A stretch of DNA of 11,096 bases, taken from contig USML01000063.1 in the NCBI GenBank assembly GCA_900555855.1, positions 1-11,096 on the forward strand, read 5' to 3'. Both the position numbers and the translations under genes were made by a program. Positions 1 to 6,978 of this stretch are shown here, in pieces; the stretch's first letter is position 1, and the number at the start of each line of letters is the position of its first letter. Source of the DNA: an uncultured Eubacteriales bacterium. GTDB taxonomy: Bacteria; Bacillota; Clostridia; Oscillospirales; Butyricicoccaceae. The notes under the pieces are model-generated. The model had not been told where the DNA came from, made no database searches, and saw only the letters and a list, made by a program, of their open reading frames with translations.

Positions 1-365
1 GCGCCGATCTTGCGGCCGGAGCACAGGTCGGGCAGATACTTCTGCTTCTGCTCCTCAGTGCCGTTTTCATAGATGGGGGCGCAGCACAGAGAAGTATGGG
101 CGGAAAGGATGACCGCGGTGGTGCCGCAGACCTTTGCCAGCTCTTCCACTGCCATAGCGTAAGCCAGGGTGTCCGCGCCGGCGCCGCCGTACTCCTTGGG
201 GAAGTAGATGCCCATCATGCCCAGCTTGGCCATCTTCTCGACGGTTTCCATGGGGAAGCGTTCTTCCTCGTCGATCTCCTCAGCCAGGGGCTTGACTTCG
301 GTTTCCGCAAACTCACGGTACATTTTGCGGAGCATCTCATGCTGCTTGCTCAGAACAAAATCCAT
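1..365 (-). CDS. bcd: Butyryl-CoA (short-chain acyl-CoA) dehydrogenase, N-terminal part, cut by the window edge
   Basis: Only the first 121 codons are present; the gene runs off the left edge. The protein begins MDFVLSKQHEMLRKMYREFA and continues with the alpha-helical N-terminal domain of the acyl-CoA dehydrogenase family, including the segments MGIYFPKEYGGAG (about residues 52-64) and AVEELAKVCGTTAVILSAH (about 72-90). In butyrate-forming clostridia this FAD enzyme reduces crotonyl-CoA to butyryl-CoA, usually in a bifurcating complex with EtfAB. The catalytic base and FAD-binding C-terminal half are out of view, so substrate length rests on context: it directly follows thl, crt and hbd. The ATG is supported by a strong AAGGAGGG ribosome binding site (372-379) six bases upstream. 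The gap to hbd is 38 bases with no visible promoter, so the two are probably co-transcribed. A general acyl-CoA dehydrogenase is the alternative. Confidence 0.9.
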   Translation of the reverse strand, partial: MDFVLSKQHEMLRKMYREFAETEVKPLAEEIDEEERFPMETVEKMAKLGMMGIYFPKEYGGAGADTLAYAMAVEELAKVCGTTAVILSAHTSLCCAPIYENGTEEQKQKYLPDLCSGRKIG

Positions 366-371
366 AAATTA

Positions 372-393
372 CCCTCCTTGCGCTTTCGCGCAA
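372..393 (-). promoter_or_regulatory. GNRA-loop hairpin flush against the bcd ribosome binding site
   Basis: In the 38-base gap between hbd and bcd, the transcript would fold TTGCGC-GAAA-GCGCAA (378-393): a perfect 6-bp stem with a GAAA tetraloop. The last two A residues of the stem are also the first two of the Shine-Dalgarno sequence AAGGAGGG (372-379). There is no T-tract after it, so it is not a terminator. It may act as an intercistronic stability or processing element, or tune ribosome access to bcd; that role is inferred. Confidence 0.5.
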
Positions 394-403
394 TATTTAT
401 TTC

Positions 404-1240
404 TTACTTATTGTAATCGTAAAAGCCCTTGCCGGTCTTCTTGCCCAGCAGGCCGCCGCGCACCATCTTGCGGAGCAGCAGAGCGGGACGGTACTTGTCG
501 TCGCCGGTCTCCCGGTGCAGGGTCTCCATGATGGCCAGGCACACATCCAGACCGATAAAATCGCCCAGCGCCAGCGGGCCCATGGGGTGATTGGCGCCCA
601 GCTGCATGGCCTTGTCGATATCCTCCGCGGAAGCCACGCCGGTCTCCACCAGGCCGATGGCCTCGTTGATCATGGGGATCAGGATCTTATTGACCACGAA
701 GCCGGGAGCTTCGGCCACTTCGATGGGATCCTTGCCGATATCCTTCGCCAGCTGATAGACAAAGTCGAAGGTCTCCTGCGTGGTATTGGCCCCGCGGATG
801 ACCTCCACCAGCTTCATGCTGGGGACGGGGTTAAAGAAGTGCATCCCGATGACCGGGTGCTTCAGCCCGTTGCCCATCTCGGTGACGGACAGCGAGGAGG
901 TGTTGGAGGCAAAAACAGCCTCAGGCTTGCACAGCGCATCCAGTTCGGTGAGCAGGGCGCGCTTGGTCTCCATTTCTTCCTTGACGCATTCGATGATCAG
1001 GTCTGCATCGGCCGCAGCAGCTTTTTCCTCCACCAAAACGCGGCTCAGCAGGTCTTCCTTGGCTTCCTCGGTCATCTTGCCCTTGGCCACGCGCTTGGCC
1101 AGAGAAGCAGCCAGCTTATCCTTATGCCGCTGGGCAGACGCCAGACTGCTGGCATACATCAGCGCAATGTGACCGTTGGCTGCAAAGACTTGGGCGATAC
1201 CGCTGCCCATGGTGCCGGCTCCGAAAATCGCTACCTTCAT
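404..1240 (-). CDS. hbd: 3-hydroxybutyryl-CoA dehydrogenase
   Basis: This 278-residue protein has the usual length and layout of clostridial Hbd. It reduces acetoacetyl-CoA to 3-hydroxybutyryl-CoA, the second step of the butyrate pathway. An N-terminal Rossmann domain opens with GAGTMGSG (residues 7-14). The active-site segments follow: NTSSLSVTE (113-121), [19 protein letters not shown] with the catalytic His134-Glu146 pair, and [14 protein letters not shown] (181-194). The C-terminal helical domain ends in the family signature KTGKGFYDY. One oddity lies at the end of the second beta strand, after HIALMY (24-29): the residues are Ala-Ser-Ser, where NAD-dependent relatives normally have an acidic residue, so NADPH preference is possible. 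An AGGAGG ribosome binding site (1249-1254) lies eight bases before the ATG. The 50-base gap after crt shows no promoter, so hbd is probably read from the crt promoter. Confidence 0.95.
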   Translation of the reverse strand: MKVAIFGAGTMGSGIAQVFAANGHIALMYASSLASAQRHKDKLAASLAKRVAKGKMTEEAKEDLLSRVLVEEKAAAADADLIIECVKEEMETKRALLTELDALCKPEAVFASNTSSLSVTEMGNGLKHPVIGMHFFNPVPSMKLVEVIRGANTTQETFDFVYQLAKDIGKDPIEVAEAPGFVVNKILIPMINEAIGLVETGVASAEDIDKAMQLGANHPMGPLALGDFIGLDVCLAIMETLHRETGDDKYRPALLLRKMVRGGLLGKKTGKGFYDYNK

Positions 1241-1290
1241 GTTATGATCCTCCTGTTTTATAATTTGAGTGGTGAACCCGTGTTCTGTCG

Positions 1291-2067
1291 TTATCGGTTA
1301 CAATAAGGCTCGTGCTTCCGTTTTTCCAGAAAGGCATGCATGCCCTCCTGCTGGTCTGCGGTCTCAAAGCAGCTGCCGAACAGTGCTTCTTCGATCTCCA
1401 CCGCCCGGTCCATATCCGTCTGCAGGCCCTCGTTGATGGCCTTTTTGCAGGCGCGGACGGCAATGGGCGCGTTTTTCGCGATGGTCTGGGCCAGCTTTTC
1501 TGCGGCGGGCATCAGCTCCTCCACCGGATACACGGCGTTGACCAGGCCGCAGCGCAGCGCCTCCTCCGCCTTGATGTTGCGGGCGGAATAGATCAGCTGC
1601 TTCGCCATGCCTGGGCCGATGAGCCGGGCCAGCCGCTGCGTGCCGCCAAAGCCGGGGGTGATGCCCAGGCCGGTCTCCGGCTGACCGAAGACCGCGGTAT
1701 CGGAGCAGATCCGGATGTCGCAGCTCATGGCCAGCTCACAGCCGCCCCCCAGCGCAAAGCCGCAGACGGCGGCGATGGTGGGGATGGGCAGCGTCTCCAG
1801 CTTGCGGAACACATCGTTGCCCAGCTTGCCGAAGGCCTGACCCTCCGCTTTGGTGAGGGCGCTCATCTGCGCGATATCTGCGCCGGCCACAAAGGCCTTT
1901 TCTCCGCCGCCGCGGACCACGACGCAGCGGACCGTCTCCAGATCGATCTGGTCCAGCGTCTGATCCAGCTCACGGATCACCTGATCGTTCAGGGCATTCA
2001 GGGCACGGGGCCGGTCGATGACCAGCGTTCCTACGCCGCCTTCCGCGGAAAATTTTACATATTCCAT
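1291..2067 (-). CDS. crt: 3-hydroxybutyryl-CoA dehydratase (crotonase, enoyl-CoA hydratase family)
   Basis: The 258-residue product has the full crotonase fold. It dehydrates 3-hydroxybutyryl-CoA to crotonyl-CoA, between Hbd and Bcd. Visible motifs are the CoA/oxyanion-hole segment [12 protein letters not shown] (57-68), the second oxyanion segment [15 protein letters not shown] (103-117), and the catalytic glutamates Glu111 (in GGGCELA) and Glu131 (in [17 protein letters not shown], 130-146). All expected catalytic residues are present and the length is normal. The ATG is preceded by AAAAGGAGG (2077-2085) at nine bases. The gene has its own very strong promoter and a 5' stem-loop, and is followed closely by hbd and bcd, so crt-hbd-bcd form one transcription unit. 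Other crotonase-family activities are possible from sequence alone, but the neighbours settle the assignment. Confidence 0.94.
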   Translation of the reverse strand: MEYVKFSAEGGVGTLVIDRPRALNALNDQVIRELDQTLDQIDLETVRCVVVRGGGEKAFVAGADIAQMSALTKAEGQAFGKLGNDVFRKLETLPIPTIAAVCGFALGGGCELAMSCDIRICSDTAVFGQPETGLGITPGFGGTQRLARLIGPGMAKQLIYSARNIKAEEALRCGLVNAVYPVEELMPAAEKLAQTIAKNAPIAVRACKKAINEGLQTDMDRAVEIEEALFGSCFETADQQEGMHAFLEKRKHEPYCNR

Positions 2068-2093
2068 GGATGAAGACCTCCTTTTTGCAGGGC

Positions 2094-2126
2094 GGTTTCA
2101 GGCGCAGCTTTACTGCGCCTGAAACC
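2094..2126 (-). promoter_or_regulatory. Perfect 14-bp stem-loop in the crt 5' leader
   Basis: Positions 2094-2107 and 2113-2126 are exact inverted repeats (arm GGTTTCAGGCGCAG) around a 5-base loop. The hairpin would start about five bases into the transcript from the crt promoter and ends eight bases before the ribosome binding site. No T-tract follows on either strand, so it does not look like a terminator. A 5'-end stem-loop that protects mRNA from decay is the simplest reading; a DNA operator palindrome just downstream of the start site is the alternative. Confidence 0.65.
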
Positions 2127-2136
2127 GATCATCTTC

Positions 2137-2165
2137 ATTATAGCGGACCGCCCGGAGTTTGTCAA
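2137..2165 (-). promoter_or_regulatory. Sigma-A promoter of the crt-hbd-bcd unit
   Basis: On the minus strand the -35 is TTGACA (2160-2165), the spacer is exactly 17 bases and the -10 is TATAAT (2137-2142), a full match to consensus. Upstream of the -35 the sequence is AT-rich with A-tracts (about 2166-2216), resembling an UP element. The predicted start is near 2130. In this GC-rich genome such a perfect promoter suggests strong basal transcription. Confidence 0.88.
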
Positions 2166-2176
2166 ATTATAAACGA
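2159..2176. promoter_or_regulatory. Possible Rex-like operator over the crt -35 box
   Basis: TTGTCAAATTATAAACGA agrees at 11 of 14 fixed positions with the TTGTTAA-N4-TTAACAA motif known for the redox repressor Rex, which controls butyrate genes in Clostridium. It overlaps the -35 hexamer, where a repressor could act. Part of the match comes from the -35 itself, so support is weak. Confidence 0.25.
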
Positions 2177-2242
2177 TATTTTTCCGAAGGATTTTTGCTT
2201 TTTCCGGGTTATTTTTGGCTGAATTTCCTGTTTGGCAGAAAA

Positions 2243-3427
2243 TCAGACGCGCTCCACCACAACGGCTTCGCCCATGCCGCCGCCGATACACAGAGAAGCG
2301 ACGCCGTACTTGCCGCCGCGGCGGGCCAGCTCATAGCACAGGGTGACCAGGATGCGGGCGCCGGAAGCGCCGATGGGATGGCCCAGCGCGATGGCGCCGC
2401 CGTTGACATTGACATTGTCGGGGGTCAGGCCCAGCTCCTGATTGACCGCGGCAGCCTGCGCGGCAAAGGCCTCGTTCAGCTCGAACAGGTCGATATCCTT
2501 GGTCTCCAGGCCGGCCTTCTTCAGCGCCTGACGGACAGAGGGGATGGGGCCGGTGCCCATGAGCGCGGGATCCACGCCCACAGAGCCGGTGGAGACGATC
2601 TTTGCCATGGGCTTCAGGCCATGTGCCTTGACGAACTCGCCGGAGGCGACCACGATGGCGGCAGCGCCATCATTGATGCCGGAGGCGTTGCCGGCGGTGA
2701 CCGTGCCGCCGTCGCGCTTGAAGGCGGGCTTCAGCTTGGCCAGCGTCTCCACGGTGGTGCCGGCGCGGGGATGCTCGTCCTTATTGAAGACGATGGGATC
2801 GCCCTTGCGCTGCGGAATGACCACATCCACGATCTCGGCGTCGAAGCGGCCGCTGTCGCGGGCTTCCACGGCGCGCTGCTGGGAACGGGCAGCCAGCTCG
2901 TCCTGCATCTGACGGGTGATGCCGTACTTCTCGGCAACATTCTCGGCGGTGATGCCCATATGGTAGTTATTGAATGCATCCCACAGACCGTCGTTGACCA
3001 TCACATCGGTCATGGTGGTGTTGTTCATGCGGGCGCCCCAGCGGGCGGAATTGACGGCGTAGGGCGCGAGGCTCATGTTCTCCATGCCGCCGGCCACGAC
3101 GCACTCGGCCTCGCCGGCCAGAATGGTGCGGTATGCCAGGCTGACGCTGTGCAGACCGGAGCCGCAGACCTTATTCAGCGTGGTACAGGGCGTCTCGATG
3201 GGCAGACCGGCCTTCAGAGAAGCCTGACGGGCAGGGTTCTGGCCCAGAGCAGCCTGCAGGACATTGCCGAAGAAGACTTCGTTCACATCCTTGGCGTCCA
3301 CATTGCCGCGCTTCAGCGCTTCCTTGATAACGATGCTGCCAAGCTCCACAGCGGGAACACCCTTCAGAGAGCCGCCAAAGCTGCCCACGGCCGTACGGGC
3401 CATGCTTACCAGATACACTTCTTTCAT
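2243..3427 (-). CDS. thl: Acetyl-CoA acetyltransferase (thiolase)
   Basis: This is a 394-residue, full-length biosynthetic-type thiolase that condenses two acetyl-CoA to acetoacetyl-CoA, the entry step of the butyrate pathway. The nucleophilic cysteine is Cys88 in [11 protein letters not shown]. Further family signatures are the segment [14 protein letters not shown] (110-123), NEAFA (318-322), [11 protein letters not shown] with His350, and the C-terminal catalytic Cys380 in [13 protein letters not shown]. The ATG at 3427 follows an AAAGGAG-type ribosome binding site (about 3438-3444). It has its own sigma-A promoter. No terminator is visible in the 175 bases between it and crt, so read-through into crt is possible in addition to crt's own promoter. 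A beta-ketothiolase used in degradation would look similar; the crt-hbd-bcd neighbours favour the synthetic role. Confidence 0.95.
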   Translation of the reverse strand: MKEVYLVSMARTAVGSFGGSLKGVPAVELGSIVIKEALKRGNVDAKDVNEVFFGNVLQAALGQNPARQASLKAGLPIETPCTTLNKVCGSGLHSVSLAYRTILAGEAECVVAGGMENMSLAPYAVNSARWGARMNNTTMTDVMVNDGLWDAFNNYHMGITAENVAEKYGITRQMQDELAARSQQRAVEARDSGRFDAEIVDVVIPQRKGDPIVFNKDEHPRAGTTVETLAKLKPAFKRDGGTVTAGNASGINDGAAAIVVASGEFVKAHGLKPMAKIVSTGSVGVDPALMGTGPIPSVRQALKKAGLETKDIDLFELNEAFAAQAAAVNQELGLTPDNVNVNGGAIALGHPIGASGARILVTLCYELARRGGKYGVASLCIGGGMGEAVVVERV

Positions 3428-3502
3428 TGTTACTACGCTCCTTTTTTTATTTTGAAAAGATTTCCTTTTCCACTGTCAGTTTTACCCACTGAACCATCTT
3501 CT

Positions 3503-3531
3503 ATTATAGCGGCATCCCCCTTGTCTTTCAA
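3503..3531 (-). promoter_or_regulatory. Sigma-A promoter of thl
   Basis: On the minus strand the -35 is TTGAAA (3526-3531), the spacer is 17 bases and the -10 is TATAAT (3503-3508). The start should fall near 3496, giving a leader of about 70 bases. The block CCGCTATAAT, followed by GAAGATG and a GGTT(T)CAG-like stretch, is shared with the crt promoter. Confidence 0.82.
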
Positions 3532-3590
3532 CACGCAATGTGCCGGTTTTTACGAATTATTTTAATGTTTTCCGACAAAAAATACAACGC

Positions 3591-3608
3591 TTGATAAAAA
3601 GCTGTCAA
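3591..3608. promoter_or_regulatory. 18-bp inverted repeat upstream of thl (Rex-like geometry)
   Basis: TTGATAAAAAGCTGTCAA has inverted TTGAYA/TRTCAA half-sites and the 18-base TTG...CAA frame of Rex operators, matching about 10 of 14 fixed positions. It lies roughly 95 bases upstream of the predicted thl start site. It also overlaps the -35 of a weak alternative promoter (TTGACA 3603-3608, 18-base spacer, TATTTT 3579-3584). The rest of the 3532-3671 stretch shows nothing recognisable. Confidence 0.22.
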
Positions 3609-3671
3609 AATCGTCGGCGTCTTTCTACAATCTTCCATAAAACCCCTGCCACTCCGCTCCCAGAAACGCAG

Positions 3672-3702
3672 AAAAACGCCGCGGAGACCGGCTCCGCAGC
3701 GT
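3672..3702 (-). terminator. Rho-independent terminator after the HD-hydrolase gene
   Basis: On the minus strand an 11-bp stem (arms 3692-3702 and 3676-3686, one G-T wobble) with a 5-base loop is followed by TTTTT. It lies 27 bases past the stop codon of the HD-domain gene and closes the walK-to-HD run, insulating it from thl. Confidence 0.82.
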
Positions 3703-3728
3703 CTTTGATTTTCAGTTTTTCCGGATGT

Positions 3729-4298
3729 TTATACATCCAGCGTTCCCACCAGGCTGCGCATGGCCAGGATGGTCTTTTCAAACAGCTCGTCCAGCGTCCA
3801 GCCCAGCGCCTCGGCCCCCTGCCGGATCACATCCCGGCTGCAGCCTGCGGCAAATTTTTTGTCCTTAAACTTCTTCTTCAGGCTGGAGACCTCCATGTCG
3901 GAGACGCTCCTGCTGGGGCGCATCATGGCGGCGGCGCCGATCAGACCGGTAAGCTCGTCCACGGCAAACAGGATCTTCTCCATCTGCTGCTCCGGCTTGT
4001 ATTCCGTCCCTGTCAGGCCCCAGCCATGGCTCATGGCTGACCGCATGACGCCCTCGTCAATGTCCTCCGCCCGGCAAAGCTCCACGCCCTTGACGCAGTG
4101 CTCCTCCGGATAAAGCTCAAAGTCCAGATCGTGGAGCATGCCGACGGTGCGCCAGTAGTCCACCCGCTCCGGATCGTACTGGGCAGCATACCAGCCCATG
4201 ACGCCGGAAACGATCTGTCCGTGCTTCAGATGGAACGCGTCCTGATTGTACTTCTTCAAAATTTCAAATGCCTGCTCCGGCGTTTGGATATCGCTCAT
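3729..4298 (-). CDS. HD-superfamily hydrolase, function unassigned
   Basis: The 189-residue protein is a small single-domain HD-superfamily phosphohydrolase of a family widespread in Clostridia and annotated only as a predicted HD hydrolase. Likely metal ligands are His26 (LKHGQ), the His56-Asp57 doublet in GMLHDLDFE, His91 in SHGWGL and Asp114 in AVDELTGLIGAAA. A well conserved stretch around KKKFKDKKFAAG (141-152) follows. There is no signal peptide or membrane segment, so it should be cytoplasmic. Substrate is unknown; a nucleotide or phosphate ester is typical of the fold. An AGGAGG site (4305-4310) lies six bases before the ATG. It follows rlmH by 38 bases and is last before the terminator, so it is probably co-transcribed with walJ and rlmH. 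Confidence 0.85.
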   Translation of the reverse strand: MSDIQTPEQAFEILKKYNQDAFHLKHGQIVSGVMGWYAAQYDPERVDYWRTVGMLHDLDFELYPEEHCVKGVELCRAEDIDEGVMRSAMSHGWGLTGTEYKPEQQMEKILFAVDELTGLIGAAAMMRPSRSVSDMEVSSLKKKFKDKKFAAGCSRDVIRQGAEALGWTLDELFEKTILAMRSLVGTLDV

Positions 4299-4336
4299 AC
4301 GCTGCCTCCTGTTTCATTTTTTGTGTTGTTTTGGAT

Positions 4337-4795
4337 CTATTTATGATATTTGCTTCCGGAAAGAATGGATAGCGCCCGGTAGATCTGCTCCAGCACCATC
4401 ACCCGGGCCAGATGGTGGGGAAAGGTCATGGGCGACATGGAAAGCCGCAGACCGCTCTGCGCCTTCAGCGCCTCATCCAGCCCCCGGGAGGAGCCGATCA
4501 GGATGCACAGGCGGGAAACGCCCTGATTCTGCAGCTGCTGCAGCTTTTCCGCCAGCCCTTCGGAGGAAAGCATCCGCCCCTCGATGCACATGGCGACGAC
4601 GAAGCTGCCCTGGGGGATGGCGGCGCGGATCTTTTCCGCCTCCTTCTGCAGGGAGCCGGGCCGGTCCGGCTCCTCCTCCAGCTGCAGGATCTCCATGCGG
4701 CAGAGCGTCCCCAGCCGCTTTTCATATTCCCGGCAGGCCTCCAGATAAAACTTCTCCTTCAGCTTGCCCACGCAGATCAGTCGGATGTTCAGCAT
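4337..4795 (-). CDS. rlmH: 23S rRNA (pseudouridine1915-N3)-methyltransferase RlmH
   Basis: The 152-residue product matches the SPOUT-fold RlmH family in length and sequence. RlmH uses S-adenosylmethionine to methylate pseudouridine 1915 in helix 69 of 23S rRNA on assembled ribosomes. Visible hallmarks are the N-terminal MLNIRLICVGKLKEKF, the SAM-binding loop CILIGSSRGLDEAL (97-110) and the C-terminal knot segment MTFPHHLARVMVLEQIYRA (123-141) ending in the typical KYHK. In the SAM loop, IGS replaces the IGG found in the E. coli enzyme; this may be normal variation in the group. The ribosome binding site GGAGG (4800-4804) sits only four bases from the ATG, rather close. It follows walJ by 15 bases, consistent with one transcript; a walJ-rlmH neighbourhood also occurs in Bacilli. 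Confidence 0.95.
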   Translation of the reverse strand: MLNIRLICVGKLKEKFYLEACREYEKRLGTLCRMEILQLEEEPDRPGSLQKEAEKIRAAIPQGSFVVAMCIEGRMLSSEGLAEKLQQLQNQGVSRLCILIGSSRGLDEALKAQSGLRLSMSPMTFPHHLARVMVLEQIYRALSILSGSKYHK

Positions 4796-4810
4796 AAGTC
4801 CTCCCTGCGA

Positions 4811-5584
4811 TCAGAGAAATACCGGCCGGCCCAGCTGCTCTCTGGGGGCCAGGGCCACCTCCGGCGAAAGCCCCGCCTGACGGAGGGCCGTCTGCAGCGC
4901 TTCCATCGCCAGCTCCGGCGTGTTGTTTTCCCGGCTCAGGTGGGCCAGGGTCACATGGCGGGTCCCCTCCTGACAGAGCCGCACCGCCACCTTGGCGGAA
5001 AAGCGGTTGGAAAGATGTCCCTGATCCGAAAGGATCCGCAGCTTCAGCGCATAGGGATACGGCCCGTTTTTCAGCAGCTCCGCATCGTGGTTGAACTCCA
5101 GCACCGCCGCCGCGCAGCCCTGCATCGCGGCAAAGATCTCCCCCGTCACCGTCCCTGTGTCCGTGCAGAAGGCCACCTGCTCCCGTCCCTCGCCCAGCAC
5201 ATAGCCGCAGCTTCCCGGCGCGTCGTGAAGGGTGGCAAAGGTGTTCACCGGGCAGCCGGCCAGCTCCAGCTGCCTTCCCGGCGAAAAGGGCAGGACCCTC
5301 TGCCCCGCCGGAAGGCGGCCGGCCAGCGCCTCCAGCGTCTCCTCCGAACAGACCAGCGCCGCCCCGGTATGCTTCAGCAGCACCGGCAGGGCGGAGATAT
5401 GGTCGCTGTGGCTGTGGGTCACCAGAATATGGGTCAGCTCTCCCGGCGAAAGGGCCAGCCGCCGGAGGTTTTCCGTAATGTACCGGGCATTTTTGCCCGC
5501 ATCGACCAGAATGCGGGCGCGGCCGCCCACATAAACGGCGCAGTTTCCGCTGCTGCCGCTGGCCAGCGTACAGAAATATGTCAT
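4811..5584 (-). CDS. walJ: Metallo-beta-lactamase-fold protein WalJ/YycJ
   Basis: The product is a 257-residue metallo-beta-lactamase-superfamily protein of the WalJ (YycJ/VicX) family, which accompanies the WalKR system in Firmicutes. Zinc-site motifs are THSHSDH (56-62, the HxHxDH signature), His120 in TLHDA, Asp142 in TDTG, and His166 in EFNHD. GHLSN (189-193) and the HLS at 215-217 are also family features. The N-terminus MTYFCTLASGSSGNC is the usual family start. I chose the ATG at 5584 over an in-frame ATG at 5638. The downstream one has an AGGAG site (5591-5595) six bases away, and the longer form would translate through a terminator hairpin into non-conserved residues. A role in DNA repair or replication-division coordination has been proposed for homologues; the substrate is not evident here. 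Confidence 0.9.
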   Translation of the reverse strand: MTYFCTLASGSSGNCAVYVGGRARILVDAGKNARYITENLRRLALSPGELTHILVTHSHSDHISALPVLLKHTGAALVCSEETLEALAGRLPAGQRVLPFSPGRQLELAGCPVNTFATLHDAPGSCGYVLGEGREQVAFCTDTGTVTGEIFAAMQGCAAAVLEFNHDAELLKNGPYPYALKLRILSDQGHLSNRFSAKVAVRLCQEGTRHVTLAHLSRENNTPELAMEALQTALRQAGLSPEVALAPREQLGRPVFL

Positions 5585-5596
5585 CTTCTTCTCCTG

Positions 5597-5626
5597 AAAA
5601 ACGGGGCGGCGTCCTGCCGCCCCGTT
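5597..5626 (-). terminator. Terminator-like hairpin between murA and walJ
   Basis: On the minus strand an 11-bp GC-rich stem (arms 5616-5626 and 5600-5610, perfect) with a 5-base loop runs into TTTTT (5597-5601). Its form is that of a rho-independent terminator for murA. Its T-tract is separated from the walJ ribosome binding site (5591-5595) by a single base, and no walJ promoter is visible after it, so partial read-through or attenuation is likely. Confidence 0.65.
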
Positions 5627-5653
5627 CGATATTTCCATCTGCTTTGAAACGGT

Positions 5654-6946
5654 TCAGTTTGCCTTGGGGATGATGGCGGGCTCCTCCACGCTGACCCGGG
5701 CGATATCCGCCCCCAGCCGGCGGAGCTTTTCCACCAGGTCCTCATAGCCCCGCTCGATATAGCCGATCTCCTCGATCTCCGTGGTGCCCTCCGCCGCCAG
5801 ACCGGCGATCACCAGCGCAGCGCCTGCCCGCAGGTCGCTGGCCTTCACCGGCGCGCCGGTGAGCTTGCTGACGCCCTCGATGACGGCCACCTTGCCGTCC
5901 ACCTGGATCTTCGCCCCCATCCGGCGCAGCTCGTCGGAATAGCGGAAGCGATTTTCCCAGACGCCCTCGGTGATGATGGAGGTCCCCTCCGCCAGACAGA
6001 GGGCCGCCGCCAGCTGCGGCTGCATATCCGTGGGGAAGCCGGGATAAAACAGCGTCTTCACCTGGATCTTATGGAGCGGGCCCCGGCGGGTGACGCGGAT
6101 GCTGTCGTCCTGCTCCTCCACCTCCAGACCCATCTCCTCCAGCTTGGCGGTGATGCAGTCCATGTGCTTGGGGATGATATTTTTCACCAGAACGCTGCCG
6201 CCGGTGGCGGCCACCGCCGCCATATAGGTTCCGGCCTCGATCTGGTCGGGGATGATGGAATAATTGCCGCCGGCCAGCCGCTCTACGCCGCGGATCTTGA
6301 TCACATCGGTGCCTGCGCCCATGATGTCTGCGCCCATGGAGTTCAGGAAGTTGGCCAGATCCACGATATGCGGCTCCTTGGCGGCGTTTTCGATCACCGT
6401 CTGGCCCTCTGCCAGACAGGCCGCCAGCATGATGTTCACCGTTGCGCCCACGCTGGCCACATCCAGATAGATGCCGGCGCCGTGCAGGCCGCGGGATGCG
6501 TCGGCATAGACCACGCCGTTGCGGATATCCATCTCCGCGCCCAGCGCCTCAAAGCCCTTCAGATGCTGGTCGATGGGGCGCACGCCGCCGAAATTGCAGC
6601 CGCCCGGCATGGAGACCTCCGCCCGGCGGAACCGGCCCAAAAACGCGCCGATGAGATAATAGGAGGCGCGCATCTTCCGATTCAGCTCGCTGACCGCAAT
6701 ATAGCGCTGCAGCCCGCGGCAATCGATCTCGATGGTGTTCTGCTGCAGCACCCGGACGCCCACGCCCAGCTCCCGCAGGATCTCCATCTGAATCACCACA
6801 TCCCGCACCATGGGGATATTCTCGATCCGGCAGACGCCGTCCACCAGAATGGCGGCGGGAATGATCGCCACCGCCGCGTTTTTCGCGCCGCTGACCGTCA
6901 CCTCGCCAAACAGCGGTTTTCCGCCGTGAATTACAAATTTATCCAA
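5654..6946 (-). CDS. murA: UDP-N-acetylglucosamine 1-carboxyvinyltransferase MurA
   Basis: This 430-residue protein is a full-length MurA, which transfers enolpyruvate from PEP to UDP-GlcNAc in the first committed step of peptidoglycan synthesis (cytoplasm). Visible residues are Lys22-Asn23 in SGAKNAA, the PEP-reactive Cys117 in [14 protein letters not shown], Asp307 in FPTDMQPQ and Arg373 in [13 protein letters not shown]. The catalytic loop has one residue more between Cys117 and the RP pair than E. coli MurA (CTIGARP). The start is TTG at 6944-6946, giving the family-typical [12 protein letters not shown]; the ribosome binding site is a weaker AAGGGGG (6955-6961) at eight bases. It lies between yycI and walJ, in the middle of the wal cluster, with a 141-base leader of its own. 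A terminator-like hairpin follows. Confidence 0.96.
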   Translation of the reverse strand: MDKFVIHGGKPLFGEVTVSGAKNAAVAIIPAAILVDGVCRIENIPMVRDVVIQMEILRELGVGVRVLQQNTIEIDCRGLQRYIAVSELNRKMRASYYLIGAFLGRFRRAEVSMPGGCNFGGVRPIDQHLKGFEALGAEMDIRNGVVYADASRGLHGAGIYLDVASVGATVNIMLAACLAEGQTVIENAAKEPHIVDLANFLNSMGADIMGAGTDVIKIRGVERLAGGNYSIIPDQIEAGTYMAAVAATGGSVLVKNIIPKHMDCITAKLEEMGLEVEEQDDSIRVTRRGPLHKIQVKTLFYPGFPTDMQPQLAAALCLAEGTSIITEGVWENRFRYSDELRRMGAKIQVDGKVAVIEGVSKLTGAPVKASDLRAGAALVIAGLAAEGTTEIEEIGYIERGYEDLVEKLRRLGADIARVSVEEPAIIPKAN

Positions 6947-6978
6947 AGAGGCAGCCCCCTTGCAGCTTTTCTGATCCC

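Noticed and set aside
2094..2126. Reading the crt leader hairpin as a terminator for thl
   Set aside because: It lies downstream of the crt promoter start and has no T-tract on either strand.
2055..2291. 78-codon minus-strand frame spanning the thl end, the intergenic region and the crt start
   Set aside because: It covers the crt promoter and leader hairpin, overlaps both genes in other frames and has no ribosome binding site at its start.
2159..3565. 468-codon open frame on the plus strand opposite thl
   Set aside because: It is antisense to an intact thiolase; the Gly/Ala/His/Asp-rich product is a shadow of the thl codons and runs through both butyrate promoters.
5585..5638. 18-residue N-terminal extension of WalJ from the ATG at 5638
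   Set aside because: It has no good ribosome binding site, would translate through a terminator-type hairpin, and adds residues not seen in the family; the ATG at 5584 has a proper site.
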